In this document: positions 54,749 through 64,000 of the stretch, piece after piece
Layout of the letters: each line of letters opens with the position of its first letter
Position numbering within the stretch: the first letter of the stretch is position 1
NCBI RefSeq assembly: GCF_014196925.1
Contig: NZ_JACIEN010000003.1
Span: forward strand, 1-64,000
Length of the DNA: 64,000 nt
Source of the DNA: Chelatococcus caeni
Lineage (GTDB): Bacteria; Pseudomonadota; Alphaproteobacteria; Rhizobiales; Beijerinckiaceae
Reading direction: 5' to 3'
Program-made: the position numbers and the translations under genes
Notes under the pieces: model-generated
Seen by the model: the letters and a program-made list of their open reading frames with translations, nothing else
What the model was told of the DNA's origin: nothing
Database searches by the model: none

Positions 54749-56626
54749 TCAGGCCCCATCCACAGCCTTGCCGGGCGTGGCGGGCGCCACGTCCGTGACC
54801 CGCAGGTCGACGCGCTCCGCCCCGCCCCAGCGGTCGATGGCGAGGCTGCCGGCAGCGTGGATACGCTCGCCGCGCGCCGCAAGGAGCGCGCGGCCGAGCG
54901 GCTGGTCGGCGGCGCGGAAGGCGATGCCGCCGACCTGGCTGCCGTCGCCGGCCCGCAGCTTGAGGCGCACATGGCCGTTACCGACGACGGCCGCCTCCGT
55001 GAGGATGTGATGCGGGAAGGCGAAGACCGGCTCCGGGTGGCCGGAGCCGAAGGGCCCTGCCCCGGCAAGCCGCGCCATCAGCTCCGCCGTGGCGGAGGCG
55101 GCCGTCATCGCCCCGTCGACCAGGAGGGCCGTGTCCGCTCCCGCCACCGCGACGCTGTCGCGCAGCAGGGCGTCGATGGCCTCGGTGAAGGCCGGCAGGC
55201 TGTCATTGGCGAGCGTCACGCCGGCCGCCATGGCATGGCCGCCGCCCTTCGCCACCTGCCCCGCCTCGACCAGCCGGCGCACCGCAGCGCCGAGATCGAC
55301 CCCGGCGATCGAGCGGCCGGAGCCGGTGAGGCCGCCGTCGCCGTTCGCCGCAAAGGCGAAGGCGGGTTTCTGGAAACGCTCCTTCACCCGCGCGGCGACG
55401 AGGCCGACGACGCCCGGGTGCCAGTCCGGCGCGTGCACCACGAGCACCGCCCGGTCGGGATCGGCCGTGAGCGCCATGTCCGCCTGCGCCATCGCCTCCT
55501 CGACGGCGATGAGCTCGATGGCCTGGCGCTCCTTGTTGAGCCGGTCGAGCTCCGCCGCGGTCCCCCGCGCCACCGCATCGTCCAGCGTCAGGAGCAGCCG
55601 GGCGCCGAGCGCCGCATCGCCGATGCGCCCGCCGGCATTGATGCGTGGCCCGAGCAGGAAACCGAGGTGCCAGGCCTCGGGCGGTCCGGACAGGGCGGCC
55701 GTGTCCATCAGCGCCGTCAGTCCCGCCCGGCCGCGCCGGCGCATGACGGCGAGCCCCTGGCGCACGAAGGCGCGGTTGAGGCCCTTGAGCGGCACGACGT
55801 CGGCCACGGTCGCCAGCGCCACGAGGTCGAGCTCGGCGAGAAGATCGGGCTGCGGCCGGTCCGCCCGCCAGAAGCCGGCCTCCCGCAGCGCGCGATTGAG
55901 CGCGACGAGTACGAGGAAGACCACCCCGGCCGCAGCGAGATGGCCGAGGCCGGAGAGATCGTCCTGCCGGTTCGGATTGACGAGAGCCTCGACGCGCGGC
56001 AGGTCCGCCGGCGCCTGATGGTGGTCGATGACGACCACATCCATGCCGAGCTCGCGCGCATGGGCGAAGACCGCATGGCTCGCGGTGCCGCAGTCAACGG
56101 TGACGAGAAGGCGCGCCCCCGCCTCCCGCAGCGCCGTGACGGCCGCCGTGTTGGGCCCGTAGCCCTCCGTCAGCCGGTCCGGGATGTGAATGACGTAGGG
56201 AACGCCGCAGCGGCCGAGAAAGCCGCCGATGAGGGCGGCCGAACAGGCGCCGTCGACGTCGTAGTCGCCGAAGATCGCGACCTGCTCGCCCCGCTCCGCC
56301 GCGGCGACGAGCCGCGCGACGGCGGCATTCATGTCGCGCAGCACGGAAGGGTCTGGCAGGAGATCGCGCAGGCGCGGCTCGAGGAACGGCACGGCATCGC
56401 CCGCGGCGACGCCGCGTGCGGCGAGCACGCGCGCCACCATGTCCGGCAGGCCGTGCTGCTGCACCATGGCGAGAGCCTGCAGCGCCTGCGTCTCGTCGCA
56501 CCGGTCGCGCCACATGCGGCCGAGGGCCGAGCGTTGGACACCGAGAAAGGGGCGCGGCGCGTGGGACGCCGCCGCGGGACTGTCTACGGAATCGATGGGG
56601 GCCCGCGCGAGGGATGATTCGCTCAT
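54749..56626 (-). CDS. recJ: Single-stranded-DNA exonuclease RecJ
   Basis: About 625 residues from ATG 56626 (a GTG lies five codons earlier). DHH-family motifs: GDYDVDGACSAALIGGFL, VDCGT, DHHQAP, and in the DHHA1 half KGGGHAMAAGVTL. It degrades ssDNA 5'-3' in recombination and mismatch repair. First host protein gene beyond the tRNA, in the chromosomal order aminotransferase-hom-glpX-(GNAT)-recJ. Confidence 0.93.
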   Translation of the reverse strand: MSESSLARAPIDSVDSPAAASHAPRPFLGVQRSALGRMWRDRCDETQALQALAMVQQHGLPDMVARVLAARGVAAGDAVPFLEPRLRDLLPDPSVLRDMNAAVARLVAAAERGEQVAIFGDYDVDGACSAALIGGFLGRCGVPYVIHIPDRLTEGYGPNTAAVTALREAGARLLVTVDCGTASHAVFAHARELGMDVVVIDHHQAPADLPRVEALVNPNRQDDLSGLGHLAAAGVVFLVLVALNRALREAGFWRADRPQPDLLAELDLVALATVADVVPLKGLNRAFVRQGLAVMRRRGRAGLTALMDTAALSGPPEAWHLGFLLGPRINAGGRIGDAALGARLLLTLDDAVARGTAAELDRLNKERQAIELIAVEEAMAQADMALTADPDRAVLVVHAPDWHPGVVGLVAARVKERFQKPAFAFAANGDGGLTGSGRSIAGVDLGAAVRRLVEAGQVAKGGGHAMAAGVTLANDSLPAFTEAIDALLRDSVAVAGADTALLVDGAMTAASATAELMARLAGAGPFGSGHPEPVFAFPHHILTEAAVVGNGHVRLKLRAGDGSQVGGIAFRAADQPLGRALLAARGERIHAAGSLAIDRWGGAERVDLRVTDVAPATPGKAVDGA

Positions 56627-56709
56627 GGCCCGATTATTCACGGCGCCACCGCGGGGCCAACCGCCTCAGGGTAGAAGCACCGGGGAAGAAAGCATCAGGG
56701 AAGAGCGCA

Positions 56710-57165
56710 TCAGGGCAGCGACTTGCGGTACTGGATGAAGCCGGCATCTTCCGCCACGCGGTCATAAAGCGCCCGGCCCGCTGCGTTGTCCTTGTGCGTC
56801 AGCCAGTAGACGCGCTCCGCCCCGGCGGCGCGCGCCGCGTCATAGACCGCCTCGATGAGCCGCCGCCCCAGGCCGCGCCCCCGCTGCGCCTCGGCCGTGA
56901 AGAGGTCGTTGAGGTAGCAGCGCGGCGCGAGGCTCCACGTCGTGGCATGGAAGACGTAATGCGCGATGGCCGCGAGCTCGCCGTCGACGAAGGCGCCGAG
57001 GCCATGGATCGGCTCGGCGGGATCGAGCATGCGCGCGAAGGTGCCGTCCGTCACCGCCGGCGGCAGGGAGATGCCGTAGAAGGCCTGGTAGCCCTGCCAC
57101 AGCGGGTCCCACGCCGCCCGGTCCGCGGCCGCGAGCGGCCGCACGACAATGCCATCCTCCGACAT
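56710..57165 (-). CDS. GNAT-family N-acetyltransferase
   Basis: 151 residues. Acetyl-CoA motif A CYLNDLFTAEAQRGRGLGRRLIEAVYDAARAAGAERVYWLTHKDN with Q/R-x-x-G-x-G/A (QRGRGLGRRL). Substrate unknown. Lies between recJ and glpX on the same strand. Confidence 0.85.
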   Translation of the reverse strand: MSEDGIVVRPLAAADRAAWDPLWQGYQAFYGISLPPAVTDGTFARMLDPAEPIHGLGAFVDGELAAIAHYVFHATTWSLAPRCYLNDLFTAEAQRGRGLGRRLIEAVYDAARAAGAERVYWLTHKDNAAGRALYDRVAEDAGFIQYRKSLP

Positions 57166-57213
57166 CGTGCCTCCCCTCCCGGCGGCTGCCGTGTGAGCCG
57201 ATCCGGAGAACGA

Positions 57214-58209
57214 TCAATCCAGATGGAACTTGGCGAGTTCCCGGTGCTCGGCCTTGATGCGGCGCACGGTGCCCGTGGCCGAGCGGTAGACCACCGTCTC
57301 CGTCTCGATCACGTCCTTGCGGAAGCGCACGCCCGAGAGAAGGGCGCCGTTGGTAACGCCCGTGGCGGCGACGATGACGTCACCCGAGGCGAGGTCGAGC
57401 AGATGGTACTTCCGGTTCGGGTCGTCGACGCCCATCTTGGCCGCGCGGTCGAGCTTCTCGGCCGTGTCGAGGATGAGGCGGGCCTGCATCTGGCCGCCGA
57501 CGCAGCGCAGCGCCCCGGCCGCGAGCACGCCCTCCGGGGCGGCGCCGATGCCGAGATACATGTCGATGCCGGTCTCTTCCGGGTTCGCCGTGAAGATGAC
57601 GCCGGCGACGTCGCCGTCGGTGATGAGGCGGATGCCGGCGCCCGTCTTGCGCACGGCCGCGATCATGTCGGCGTGGCGCGGCCGGTCGAGCATCATCACG
57701 TTGATCTCGTTCGGCTTGACGCCCTTGGCCTTGGCGAGGGCGTTGATGTTGTCCACCGGCGAGGCGTCGAGGTCGATCACCCCGTCCGGATAGCCGGGAC
57801 CGACGGCGATCTTCTGCATGTAGACGTCGGGCGCGCCGAGCAGCGTGCCCGCCTCGGCCATGGCCATGACGGTGATGGCACCCGGCATGTCCTTGGCGCA
57901 GAGCGTCGTGCCCTCGAGCGGATCGACCGCGATGTCGACCTTCGGCCCCTTGGTGTTGCCGACCTTCTCGCCGATGAACAGCATCGGCGCCTCGTCGCGC
58001 TCGCCCTCGCCGATGACGACGGTGCCGTCGATCGGCAGGCGGTTGAGCTCCCGGCGCATGGCATCGACCGCGGCCTGGTCGGCCGCCTTCTCGTTGCCGC
58101 GCCCGCGCAGCCGCGCCGCGGCGACGGCGGCACGCTCGGTCACGCGCACGAGCTCCAGCGTGAGGATGCGTTCGATCAGCTGGTTCGGCTTGACGGTAAT
58201 CTCGCTCAT
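57214..58209 (-). CDS. glpX: Class II fructose-1,6-bisphosphatase GlpX
   Basis: 331 residues. GlpX motifs: VIGEGERDEAPMLFIGEKVG (about 59-78), the metal-site VDIAVDPLEGTTLCA (about 90-105) and the GGQMQARL segment. Works in gluconeogenesis. Starts with AGGGAG 12 bases upstream. Its link to hom is common in Hyphomicrobiales. Confidence 0.93.
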   Translation of the reverse strand: MSEITVKPNQLIERILTLELVRVTERAAVAAARLRGRGNEKAADQAAVDAMRRELNRLPIDGTVVIGEGERDEAPMLFIGEKVGNTKGPKVDIAVDPLEGTTLCAKDMPGAITVMAMAEAGTLLGAPDVYMQKIAVGPGYPDGVIDLDASPVDNINALAKAKGVKPNEINVMMLDRPRHADMIAAVRKTGAGIRLITDGDVAGVIFTANPEETGIDMYLGIGAAPEGVLAAGALRCVGGQMQARLILDTAEKLDRAAKMGVDDPNRKYHLLDLASGDVIVAATGVTNGALLSGVRFRKDVIETETVVYRSATGTVRRIKAEHRELAKFHLD

Positions 58210-58316
58210 CGCGGTCGGATCTCCCTAAAGGCCGTTCAGATCAGCGGGGCCGGAACGGCCGTCTGGATCATTCAAGGTGCGAGCCTGTTCGCTGGCGCGG
58301 CACGATCAGCCGCAGC

Positions 58317-59639
58317 TCACTCCCGTTCAATACGGATAACTTGTGGCGCCTCGGCGACATGCCCGTCGCCGATCACCTTGTCCACCGCCTTGCGGATGGC
58401 TGCTTCCGTCGTCGCATAGGTGATGAGCACTACCGGCACCGGCGCGCCGGAGCGCCCGGAGGGATCCCGCTGGGCGGCATCTTCCGACCGGTGCTGGACG
58501 ATGCTCTCCAGCGAGATGTCCGCCTCCGCCATGCGGGTGACGATGGAAGCCGCGGCGCCCGGCCTGTCATAGGCGGTGAGGCGCACGTAATAGCCGCCGG
58601 TATGCATGCGCATCGCCGCGCGCTCGGGCTTGCGCAGCGCGCCGACGGGCACGCCGAAGGCCGGCCCTGCACCGCCCGCGGCAAGGTCGCAGATGTCGGC
58701 GACGACGGCCGAGGCGGTCGCGTCGCCCCCCGCCCCCGGGCCGACGAGCGTGACCTCGCGCACCGCATCGGCGTCGATGGTGACGGCATTGGTCACGCCC
58801 ATCACCTGCGCGATGGCGGAGGATTTCGGCACCATCGTGGGGTGGACGCGCTGCTCGATGCCCGTCTTCGTCCGCTCGGCGACGCCGAGCAGCTTGATGC
58901 GGTAGCCGAGCTCGTCGGCCATGCGAATGTCGATGGGGCTGATCGAGGAGATGCCCTCGACATAGATCGCCTCGGCGTCGATCTCGGTGCCGAAGGCGAG
59001 GCTCGTGAGGATCGACAGCTTGTGCGCCGTGTCGAAGCCGCCGATATCGAAGGTCGGATCCGCCTCGGCATAGCCGAGCCGCTGCGCGTCCTTGAGGCAT
59101 TCGTCGAAGGACAGGCCCTCCGCCTCCATGCGCGAGAGGATGTAGTTGCAGGTGCCGTTGAGGATGCCGTAGACGCGGCTGACGCTGTTGCCGCCGAGCG
59201 CCTCGCGCAGCGTCTTGATGACGGGAATGCCGCCGGCGACCGAAGCCTCGAAGGCGAGCGACACGCCCTTCTTCTCGGCGAGCGCGGCGAGCGTCACGCC
59301 GTGCCGGGCGAGCAGCGCCTTGTTGGCGGTGACGACGTGCTTGCCGGTCTCCAACGCCGCGGTGACGGCCTCGAGCGCCGGGCCGTCCTCCCCGCCGATG
59401 AGCTCGACGAAACAGTCGATGTCGCCGCTGCGGGCGAGCGCGACCGGATCGTCGAACCACGTGAGCGTCGCGAGATCGAAGCCACGCTCGCGCGTGCGGT
59501 CGCGCGCGGTCACGGCGGTCACCCTCACCCGGCGTCCGAGACGGGCGGTAAGCTGCTCGTCCTGACGGGCAAGCATGCGCACGGCGGAAGCGCCGACCGT
59601 GCCGAGGCCGGCGATGCCGACCCTGAAATCATGCGACAT
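58317..59639 (-). CDS. hom: Homoserine dehydrogenase
   Basis: 440 residues. Rossmann motif GIAGLGTVGASAVRML near the start, VVTANKALLARHG, the catalytic domain with GILNGTCNYILSRME and AEADPTFDIGGFDTAHKL, and a C-terminal ACT domain (YYVRLTAYDRPGAAASIVTRMAEADISLESIVQ) for threonine feedback. NAD(P)-linked step to homoserine for Thr/Met/Ile synthesis. Confidence 0.95.
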   Translation of the reverse strand: MSHDFRVGIAGLGTVGASAVRMLARQDEQLTARLGRRVRVTAVTARDRTRERGFDLATLTWFDDPVALARSGDIDCFVELIGGEDGPALEAVTAALETGKHVVTANKALLARHGVTLAALAEKKGVSLAFEASVAGGIPVIKTLREALGGNSVSRVYGILNGTCNYILSRMEAEGLSFDECLKDAQRLGYAEADPTFDIGGFDTAHKLSILTSLAFGTEIDAEAIYVEGISSISPIDIRMADELGYRIKLLGVAERTKTGIEQRVHPTMVPKSSAIAQVMGVTNAVTIDADAVREVTLVGPGAGGDATASAVVADICDLAAGGAGPAFGVPVGALRKPERAAMRMHTGGYYVRLTAYDRPGAAASIVTRMAEADISLESIVQHRSEDAAQRDPSGRSGAPVPVVLITYATTEAAIRKAVDKVIGDGHVAEAPQVIRIERE

Positions 59640-59693
59640 GGTGAACCAGACTCGCGGGAACGAAAGGCAACGAGATCCGGCGCGGCCGGCGCC

Positions 59694-60911
59694 TCAGCGC
59701 CGGGCCGCGAGCGGGACCACGTTGTGCAACGTTTTGTCCGCCGTTTCAAGGAAGCGGCGGATATTGCGGGCGGCCTGGCGGATGCGCTGCTCGTTCTCCA
59801 CAATGGCGATCCGCACATATTCGTCGCCGTGCTCGCCGAAGCCGATGCCCGGCGCGACCGCGACATCCGCCTTCTCGACGAGCAGCTTCGAGAATTCGAG
59901 GCTGCCGAGGCCGCGGAAGGGCTCCGGAATGGGCACCCAGGCGAACATCGAGGCGCTCGGCGCCGGGATCTGCCAGCCGGCGCGGCCGAAGGAATCGACC
60001 AGCGCGTCGCGGCGCCGGCGATAGATGTCGCGCATCTCGACGATACAGTCGTCCGGCCCGTTGAGGGCGGCCGTGGCCGCCACCTGCACGGGCGTATAGG
60101 CGCCGTAGTCGAGATAGGACTTCACGCGGGCGAGCGCCGCCAGCAGCCGCTCGTTGCCCACGGCAAAGCCCATGCGCCAGCCGGCCATGGAATAGGTCTT
60201 CGACATCGAGGTGAACTCGACCGTGACGTCCATGGCGCCCGGCACCTGCAGCACCGACGGCGGCGGCTCGCCGTCGAAATAGACCTCGGCATAGGCGAGG
60301 TCGGACAGGACGATGAGCTCGTGCTTCTTCGCAAAGGCCACGAGGTCCTTGTAGAAGTCGAGCGAGGCCACATAGGCCGTGGGGTTCGACGGATAGCAGA
60401 CGACGACCGCGATGGGCTTGGGGATCGAATGCACCACCGCCCGCTCGAGCGCGGGGAAGAAGGCCGGCGTCGGCTCGGCCGGCACGGAGCGGATGGCGCC
60501 GCCGGCCATCAGGAAGCCGAAGGCGTGGATCGGATAGCTCGGATTGGGCACGAGCACGACGTCGCCGGGCCCGGTGATGGCCTGCGCCATGTTGGCGAAG
60601 CCCTCCTTCGAGCCGAGCGTGGCGACCACCTGGGTGTCGGGATCGAGCTTCACGCCGAAGCGGCGCTCGTAATAGCCCGCCTGGGCCCGGCGCAGCCCGC
60701 CGATGCCCTTGGAGGCCGAATAGCGGTCGGTGCGCGGCTTGCCGGCGGTCTCGACCAGCTTCTCGATGACGTGGCGCGGCGCCGGCAGATCGGGATTGCC
60801 CATGCCGAGGTCGATGATGTCGGCCCCGTTAGCTCGGGCGGCGGCCTTGATCCGGTTCACCTGCTCGAAAACATAGGGCGGCAGACGCTTGATGCGGTGA
60901 AAATCGGTCAT
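59694..60911 (-). CDS. PLP aminotransferase (LL-diaminopimelate/AlaC type)
   Basis: 405 residues. Class I aminotransferase signs: DIIDLGMGNPDLPAP, PNPSYPIH, VVCYPSNPTAY, DLAYAEVYFDG, the PLP-lysine in SMSKTYSMAGWRMGF, and the ending VRIAIVENEQRIRQAARNI. Genes of this type next to hom in Rhizobiales are annotated as LL-diaminopimelate aminotransferase or alanine transaminase; the substrate cannot be decided from sequence. Confidence 0.88.
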   Translation of the reverse strand: MTDFHRIKRLPPYVFEQVNRIKAAARANGADIIDLGMGNPDLPAPRHVIEKLVETAGKPRTDRYSASKGIGGLRRAQAGYYERRFGVKLDPDTQVVATLGSKEGFANMAQAITGPGDVVLVPNPSYPIHAFGFLMAGGAIRSVPAEPTPAFFPALERAVVHSIPKPIAVVVCYPSNPTAYVASLDFYKDLVAFAKKHELIVLSDLAYAEVYFDGEPPPSVLQVPGAMDVTVEFTSMSKTYSMAGWRMGFAVGNERLLAALARVKSYLDYGAYTPVQVAATAALNGPDDCIVEMRDIYRRRRDALVDSFGRAGWQIPAPSASMFAWVPIPEPFRGLGSLEFSKLLVEKADVAVAPGIGFGEHGDEYVRIAIVENEQRIRQAARNIRRFLETADKTLHNVVPLAARR

Positions 60912-61031
60912 GGCTACTCGAGTCCCTGGATCGGGCCGCGCATCACAATCCTTCCGGCGCGGCAGCTTTGATTTAGCACCCGGCCGGCCAAAGGCAGAAT
61001 GTTTTTTCGCGCCTGCGGCATGGCCGCCGCG

Positions 61032-61394
61032 CTATTGCGCTCCCGGCGTCGCCGACAGCGCCTTGGCCTCCGAGGCGGCCGCCTCGTTCGCCCGCCGCCG
61101 CGCCTCCAGCTCCTGCTTCAGCCGTTCGGCCTCGTCGGCGGTCCGCGGCCGTATCGCGCGGGCCGGCGGCTGTACGCCGATGGGCATGTAGCTGAGGTCC
61201 TCGGGGCGCGACTGCGTGACGAATTCGGCCGACTGCGGCGCCTCGGCGCGAAGCCCGGTGGCGACGGCGACGCCCCGCACCGCCTCGCCGCCGCTCGTGC
61301 AGGCGGCAAGGACGAGCGGCAGCAGCACGGGCAGCGCCCGGCAGGCGCGGCTCGCGGGCGCAGACTGGAAAAGGCCTCGCAAAGAACGTCTCAT
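61032..61394 (-). CDS. Small lipoprotein (120 aa)
   Basis: N-terminal basic stretch, hydrophobic core and lipobox L-A-A-C (ALPVLLPLVLAAC, about 20-32). The body is disordered with a basic/acidic helical end (DEAERLKQELEARRRANEAAASEAKAL). Divergent from the downstream phaC gene. Function unknown. Confidence 0.65.
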   Translation of the reverse strand: MRRSLRGLFQSAPASRACRALPVLLPLVLAACTSGGEAVRGVAVATGLRAEAPQSAEFVTQSRPEDLSYMPIGVQPPARAIRPRTADEAERLKQELEARRRANEAAASEAKALSATPGAQ

Positions 61395-61565
61395 CGGTAT
61401 GAACTCTTGTGAAAGGACCATCTGCGACAAGTCTCTCATCCACATGCGCGATGCCCATGCCGGCAATGATGCCCGTCGATGATGCCCATGTCACAGATTG
61501 TCGGTTAATATGAGGAAAAAGGGAACGGATCGAGACATGCCGTCGAGGAAAGAGGCGGAGGGCGC

Positions 61566-63368
61566 ATGACTGATAAGGGCGACCAGCGACCCGGCACGCC
61601 GATGCCGGATTTCGAGGCCCTGTCGCGCAACATGGCCCAGTTCGTGGAGGAGGCCGGCCGGGTGGCGGCCGCCTATCTCAAGCCATACGAGGAAGGCCGC
61701 GCAAAGGGCGGAGCCGCCGACGAGGTGGGCGACATCGTCAAGACGCTCGGCAATGTCGCCGAGAAGTGGATGTCCGATCCGCAGAAGGCGATCGAGGCCC
61801 AGTCCGCCCTCACCTCGCGCTTCCTCGACCTGTGGGCGTCGACCCTGAGGCGCATGCAGGGGGAACAGGCCGAGCCGGTCATCGCGCCCGATCCCAAGGA
61901 CCGGCGCTTCGCCGACCCCGAATGGGAGGAGAACCCGCTCTTCGATTTCATCAAGCAGGCCTACCTCTTGACGACCGACTGGGCCGACCGACTCGCCGCC
62001 GATGCGGAGGGCCTCGACGACCACACGCGGCACAAGGCGCAGTTCTACGTGCGCCAGATCGCGAGCGCGCTCGCCCCGTCGAACTTCATCGCGACCAATC
62101 CGGAGCTCATCCGCACCACCTTGCGCGAGAGCGGCGCCAACCTTGTGCGCGGCATGCAGATGCTGGCCGAGGACGTGGAGGCCGGCGGCGGCCAGCTCAA
62201 GGTGCGCCAGTCGGACCCGCACCGGTTCGAGGTCGGCACCAACCTCGCCAACACGCCGGGCAAGGTCGTCTTCCGCAACGAGCTCATGGAGCTCATCCAG
62301 TACAGCCCGACGACCGAGAAGGTGCTGCGCCGGCCGCTTCTCATCGTGCCGCCGTGGATCAACAAGTACTACATCCTCGATCTCAACCCCGATAAGTCCT
62401 TCATCCGCTGGGCGGTGGCGCAGGGGCTCACCGTCTTCTGCATCTCCTGGGTCAACCCGAACGAGCAGCTGGCCGAGAAGAGCTTCGAGGACTACATGCG
62501 CGAGGGCATCTTCGCCGCCCTCGACGCCGTCGCCCGCAACACGGGCGAGGAGGAGGTCTCGGCCGTCGGCTATTGCGTCGGCGGCACCCTGCTCGCGGCG
62601 ACGCTCGCCTTCATGGCGGCGAACGGCGACACGCGCATCGCGGGCGCCACCTTCCTGACCACCCAGGTGGACTTCACCCATGCCGGCGATCTCAAGGTCT
62701 TCGTCGACGAGGACCAGATCAAGGCCATCGAGCAGGAGATGGCCAAGCGCGGCTATCTCGAGGGCTCGCGCATGGCCACCGCCTTCAACATGCTGCGGCC
62801 GAACGACCTGATCTGGCCCTATATCGTCAACAACTACGTGCGCGGCGTCTCCCCGCTGCCGTTCGACCTGCTCTACTGGAACTCCGATTCCACGCGCATG
62901 CCGGCAGCCAACCACTCGTTCTACATGCGCGAGTGCTATCTGAGGAACAACCTTGCCAAGGGCCGGATGAACTTCGGCAACACGCGGCTGGAATTGTCGG
63001 ACGTCACCATTCCGACCTATCACCTCGCCACGCGCGAGGACCACATCGCCCCTGCCCGGTCGGTCTTCCTCGGCTCGCAGCTCTTCGGCGGGCGCATCCG
63101 CTTCGTGCTTGCCGGCTCAGGCCACATCGCCGGTGTCGTCAATCCGCCGGCCAAGCCCAAGTACCAGCACTGGGTCAACGGCAAGCCGCGCGGCGAGCTC
63201 GACGACTGGCTGAAGGAGGCGCAGGAGGTGCCCGGCTCCTGGTGGCCGGACTGGATCGACTGGATCGCCGCCCAGAGCCCCGAACGGGTCAAGGCGCGCG
63301 ACCCCGCCGAGGGGCCGCTCGAGCCCCTGTGCGACGCCCCCGGCACCTATGTGAAGATGCGGGACTGA
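61566..63368 (+). CDS. phaC: Class I polyhydroxyalkanoate (PHB) synthase
   Basis: 600 residues, normal for class I PhaC. Lipase-box-like G-Y-C-V-G-G with catalytic C337; Asp near 492 in TREDHIAP and His near 520 in [12 protein letters not shown]; the region [36 protein letters not shown] is conserved. Polymerises hydroxyacyl-CoA into storage granules. GGAGG ribosome binding site. Confidence 0.94.
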   Translation: MTDKGDQRPGTPMPDFEALSRNMAQFVEEAGRVAAAYLKPYEEGRAKGGAADEVGDIVKTLGNVAEKWMSDPQKAIEAQSALTSRFLDLWASTLRRMQGEQAEPVIAPDPKDRRFADPEWEENPLFDFIKQAYLLTTDWADRLAADAEGLDDHTRHKAQFYVRQIASALAPSNFIATNPELIRTTLRESGANLVRGMQMLAEDVEAGGGQLKVRQSDPHRFEVGTNLANTPGKVVFRNELMELIQYSPTTEKVLRRPLLIVPPWINKYYILDLNPDKSFIRWAVAQGLTVFCISWVNPNEQLAEKSFEDYMREGIFAALDAVARNTGEEEVSAVGYCVGGTLLAATLAFMAANGDTRIAGATFLTTQVDFTHAGDLKVFVDEDQIKAIEQEMAKRGYLEGSRMATAFNMLRPNDLIWPYIVNNYVRGVSPLPFDLLYWNSDSTRMPAANHSFYMRECYLRNNLAKGRMNFGNTRLELSDVTIPTYHLATREDHIAPARSVFLGSQLFGGRIRFVLAGSGHIAGVVNPPAKPKYQHWVNGKPRGELDDWLKEAQEVPGSWWPDWIDWIAAQSPERVKARDPAEGPLEPLCDAPGTYVKMRD

Positions 63369-63386
63369 GGCGGGACGCCGACGCGC

Positions 63387-63414
63387 AAAGGCCGGCGGTC
63401 GCCCGCCGGCCTTT
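63387..63414. terminator. Terminator after phaC
   Basis: AAAGGCCGGCGG, TCGC loop, CCGCCGGCCTTT: a perfect 12-bp stem with A/T ends on both sides, able to act for phaC and, in reverse, for the porin gene. Confidence 0.7.
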
Positions 63415-63486
63415 CCTCTTGCCCGAGCTTCTTGCCCGAGCCGGCGACCGGCCCGGGCCTTCGCATGGGCAATCCGGGAAAAGCGA

Positions 63487-64000
63487 TCAGTACTTGCGCA
63501 CGATCGGCGCGGGGATCGGCTTGGCCGGCTCGTCCCAGCGGTACTTGAGCGCCACGGAGACGATATCGACCGACGGCTTGACCTCCGCGACGAAGGGCAG
63601 CGCCGCGAACTGCGGATTGCCCGGCACCAGGCGGATGTCCGTGTCCTTGACGAAGATATGCGTGTAGCCGATGTCGAACGACAGCTGCTCGTTCCACTGG
63701 TAGGTGGCGCCGATCGAGGCCCACAGGCGGTCGTTGTCCGGGATGCGCACGTCACGCGTGCGGTCGGTGATCGGCGAGAGCTCGTAGCCGAGGCCGGCCC
63801 TGAGGGCGAGCTGCTCCGTCATCTGGTATTCGGCGCCGACCGAGAAGAACCAGCCATCCCGGTAGCTGAAGGGGAGCGCCGTCACGGCGGTACCGGTGAT
63901 CGCGCTGGTGACGGGAACGATGTTGAGCCGGCTCCAGTTGGTCCACTCGACGCCCGCCATCACCTTCCACTGTGGCGACAGGCGCTGCGAAACGCCGAAG
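63487..64000 (-). CDS. FadL/OmpP1-type outer-membrane porin, 5' part outside window
   Basis: The frame is open to the window edge. Last ~171 residues: VSQRLSPQWKVMAGVEWTNWSRL and alternating beta-barrel strands (FSVGAEYQMTEQLALRAGLGYELSPI; LWASIGATYQWNEQLSFDIGYTHIFV; VDIVSVALKYRW), typical of the FadL/OmpP1 long-chain fatty-acid or hydrocarbon porins. Placed next to phaC, it may feed fatty acids to PHB synthesis. Confidence 0.85.
   Translation of the reverse strand, partial: FGVSQRLSPQWKVMAGVEWTNWSRLNIVPVTSAITGTAVTALPFSYRDGWFFSVGAEYQMTEQLALRAGLGYELSPITDRTRDVRIPDNDRLWASIGATYQWNEQLSFDIGYTHIFVKDTDIRLVPGNPQFAALPFVAEVKPSVDIVSVALKYRWDEPAKPIPAPIVRKY

Overview
This window is high-GC alphaproteobacterial DNA, most likely from the order Hyphomicrobiales (Rhizobiales). 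The evidence is the chromosomal block at the right end: a PLP aminotransferase, homoserine dehydrogenase, GlpX-type fructose-1,6-bisphosphatase and RecJ in a row on the minus strand, next to a class I PHB synthase and a FadL-type porin. Genus and species cannot be fixed from the sequence alone.

Layout. (1) 1-8361 is the distal end of a contractile-tail (P2-like) prophage on the plus strand: DUF4376 protein (cut by the window edge), sheath FI, tube FII, E/E', tape measure T, U, X, D, then a Dam-type methylase. (2) 8513-54633 is a complete temperate podovirus-type prophage of about 46 kb. It lies between 48-bp direct repeats that match the 3' end of a tRNA-Glu gene; the intact tRNA-Glu is rebuilt at the right junction (54587-54662, minus strand). 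(3) 54663-64000 is host chromosome.

Inside the podoprophage, the tyrosine integrase, an excisionase-like HTH protein and a Cro/CI-type repressor lie just inside attL. All late genes are on the minus strand. They read from small terminase (33.2 kb) leftwards through small accessory genes, two tail-fibre proteins, large terminase, portal, scaffold, coat, head-tail/tail-tube proteins and four ejection-type proteins, to the lysis genes (lysozyme, Rz/Rz1-type spanins, M15 peptidase). A divergent promoter pair near 33.2-33.3 kb drives this operon and a plus-strand early operon (DUF932 protein, microproteins, putative antirepressor). A minus-strand block (36.5-41.7 kb) carries a primase-helicase with an iteron array beside it, and an SPFH/HflC-like membrane protein. 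A second plus-strand operon (41.75-54.5 kb) carries replication and DNA-metabolism genes: a Cro-like regulator, RuvC-like resolvase, SNF2 helicase, DUF2800 nuclease, DUF2815 ssDNA-binding protein, GapR-like DUF2312 protein, two methyltransferases, an HD hydrolase, family-A DNA polymerase and a metallophosphoesterase.

The most striking pattern is a dispersed asymmetric ~18-bp motif, TGTTGCGAGTTGCGAAAA and close variants. It recurs at about twenty places in the podoprophage, mostly in intergenic gaps, within gene ends, or directly against start codons, and also between the -35 and -10 boxes of several predicted promoters. I did not see it in the host part of the window. It looks like a stoperator-style repressor network, a genome-wide set of binding sites for one repressor, although a phage-specific translation-initiation or promoter element is an alternative. 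Other notable items are the iteron array at 37.5-37.7 kb, a nested inverted-repeat element at 35.79-35.93 kb, and the two prophages abutting at one tRNA-Glu.
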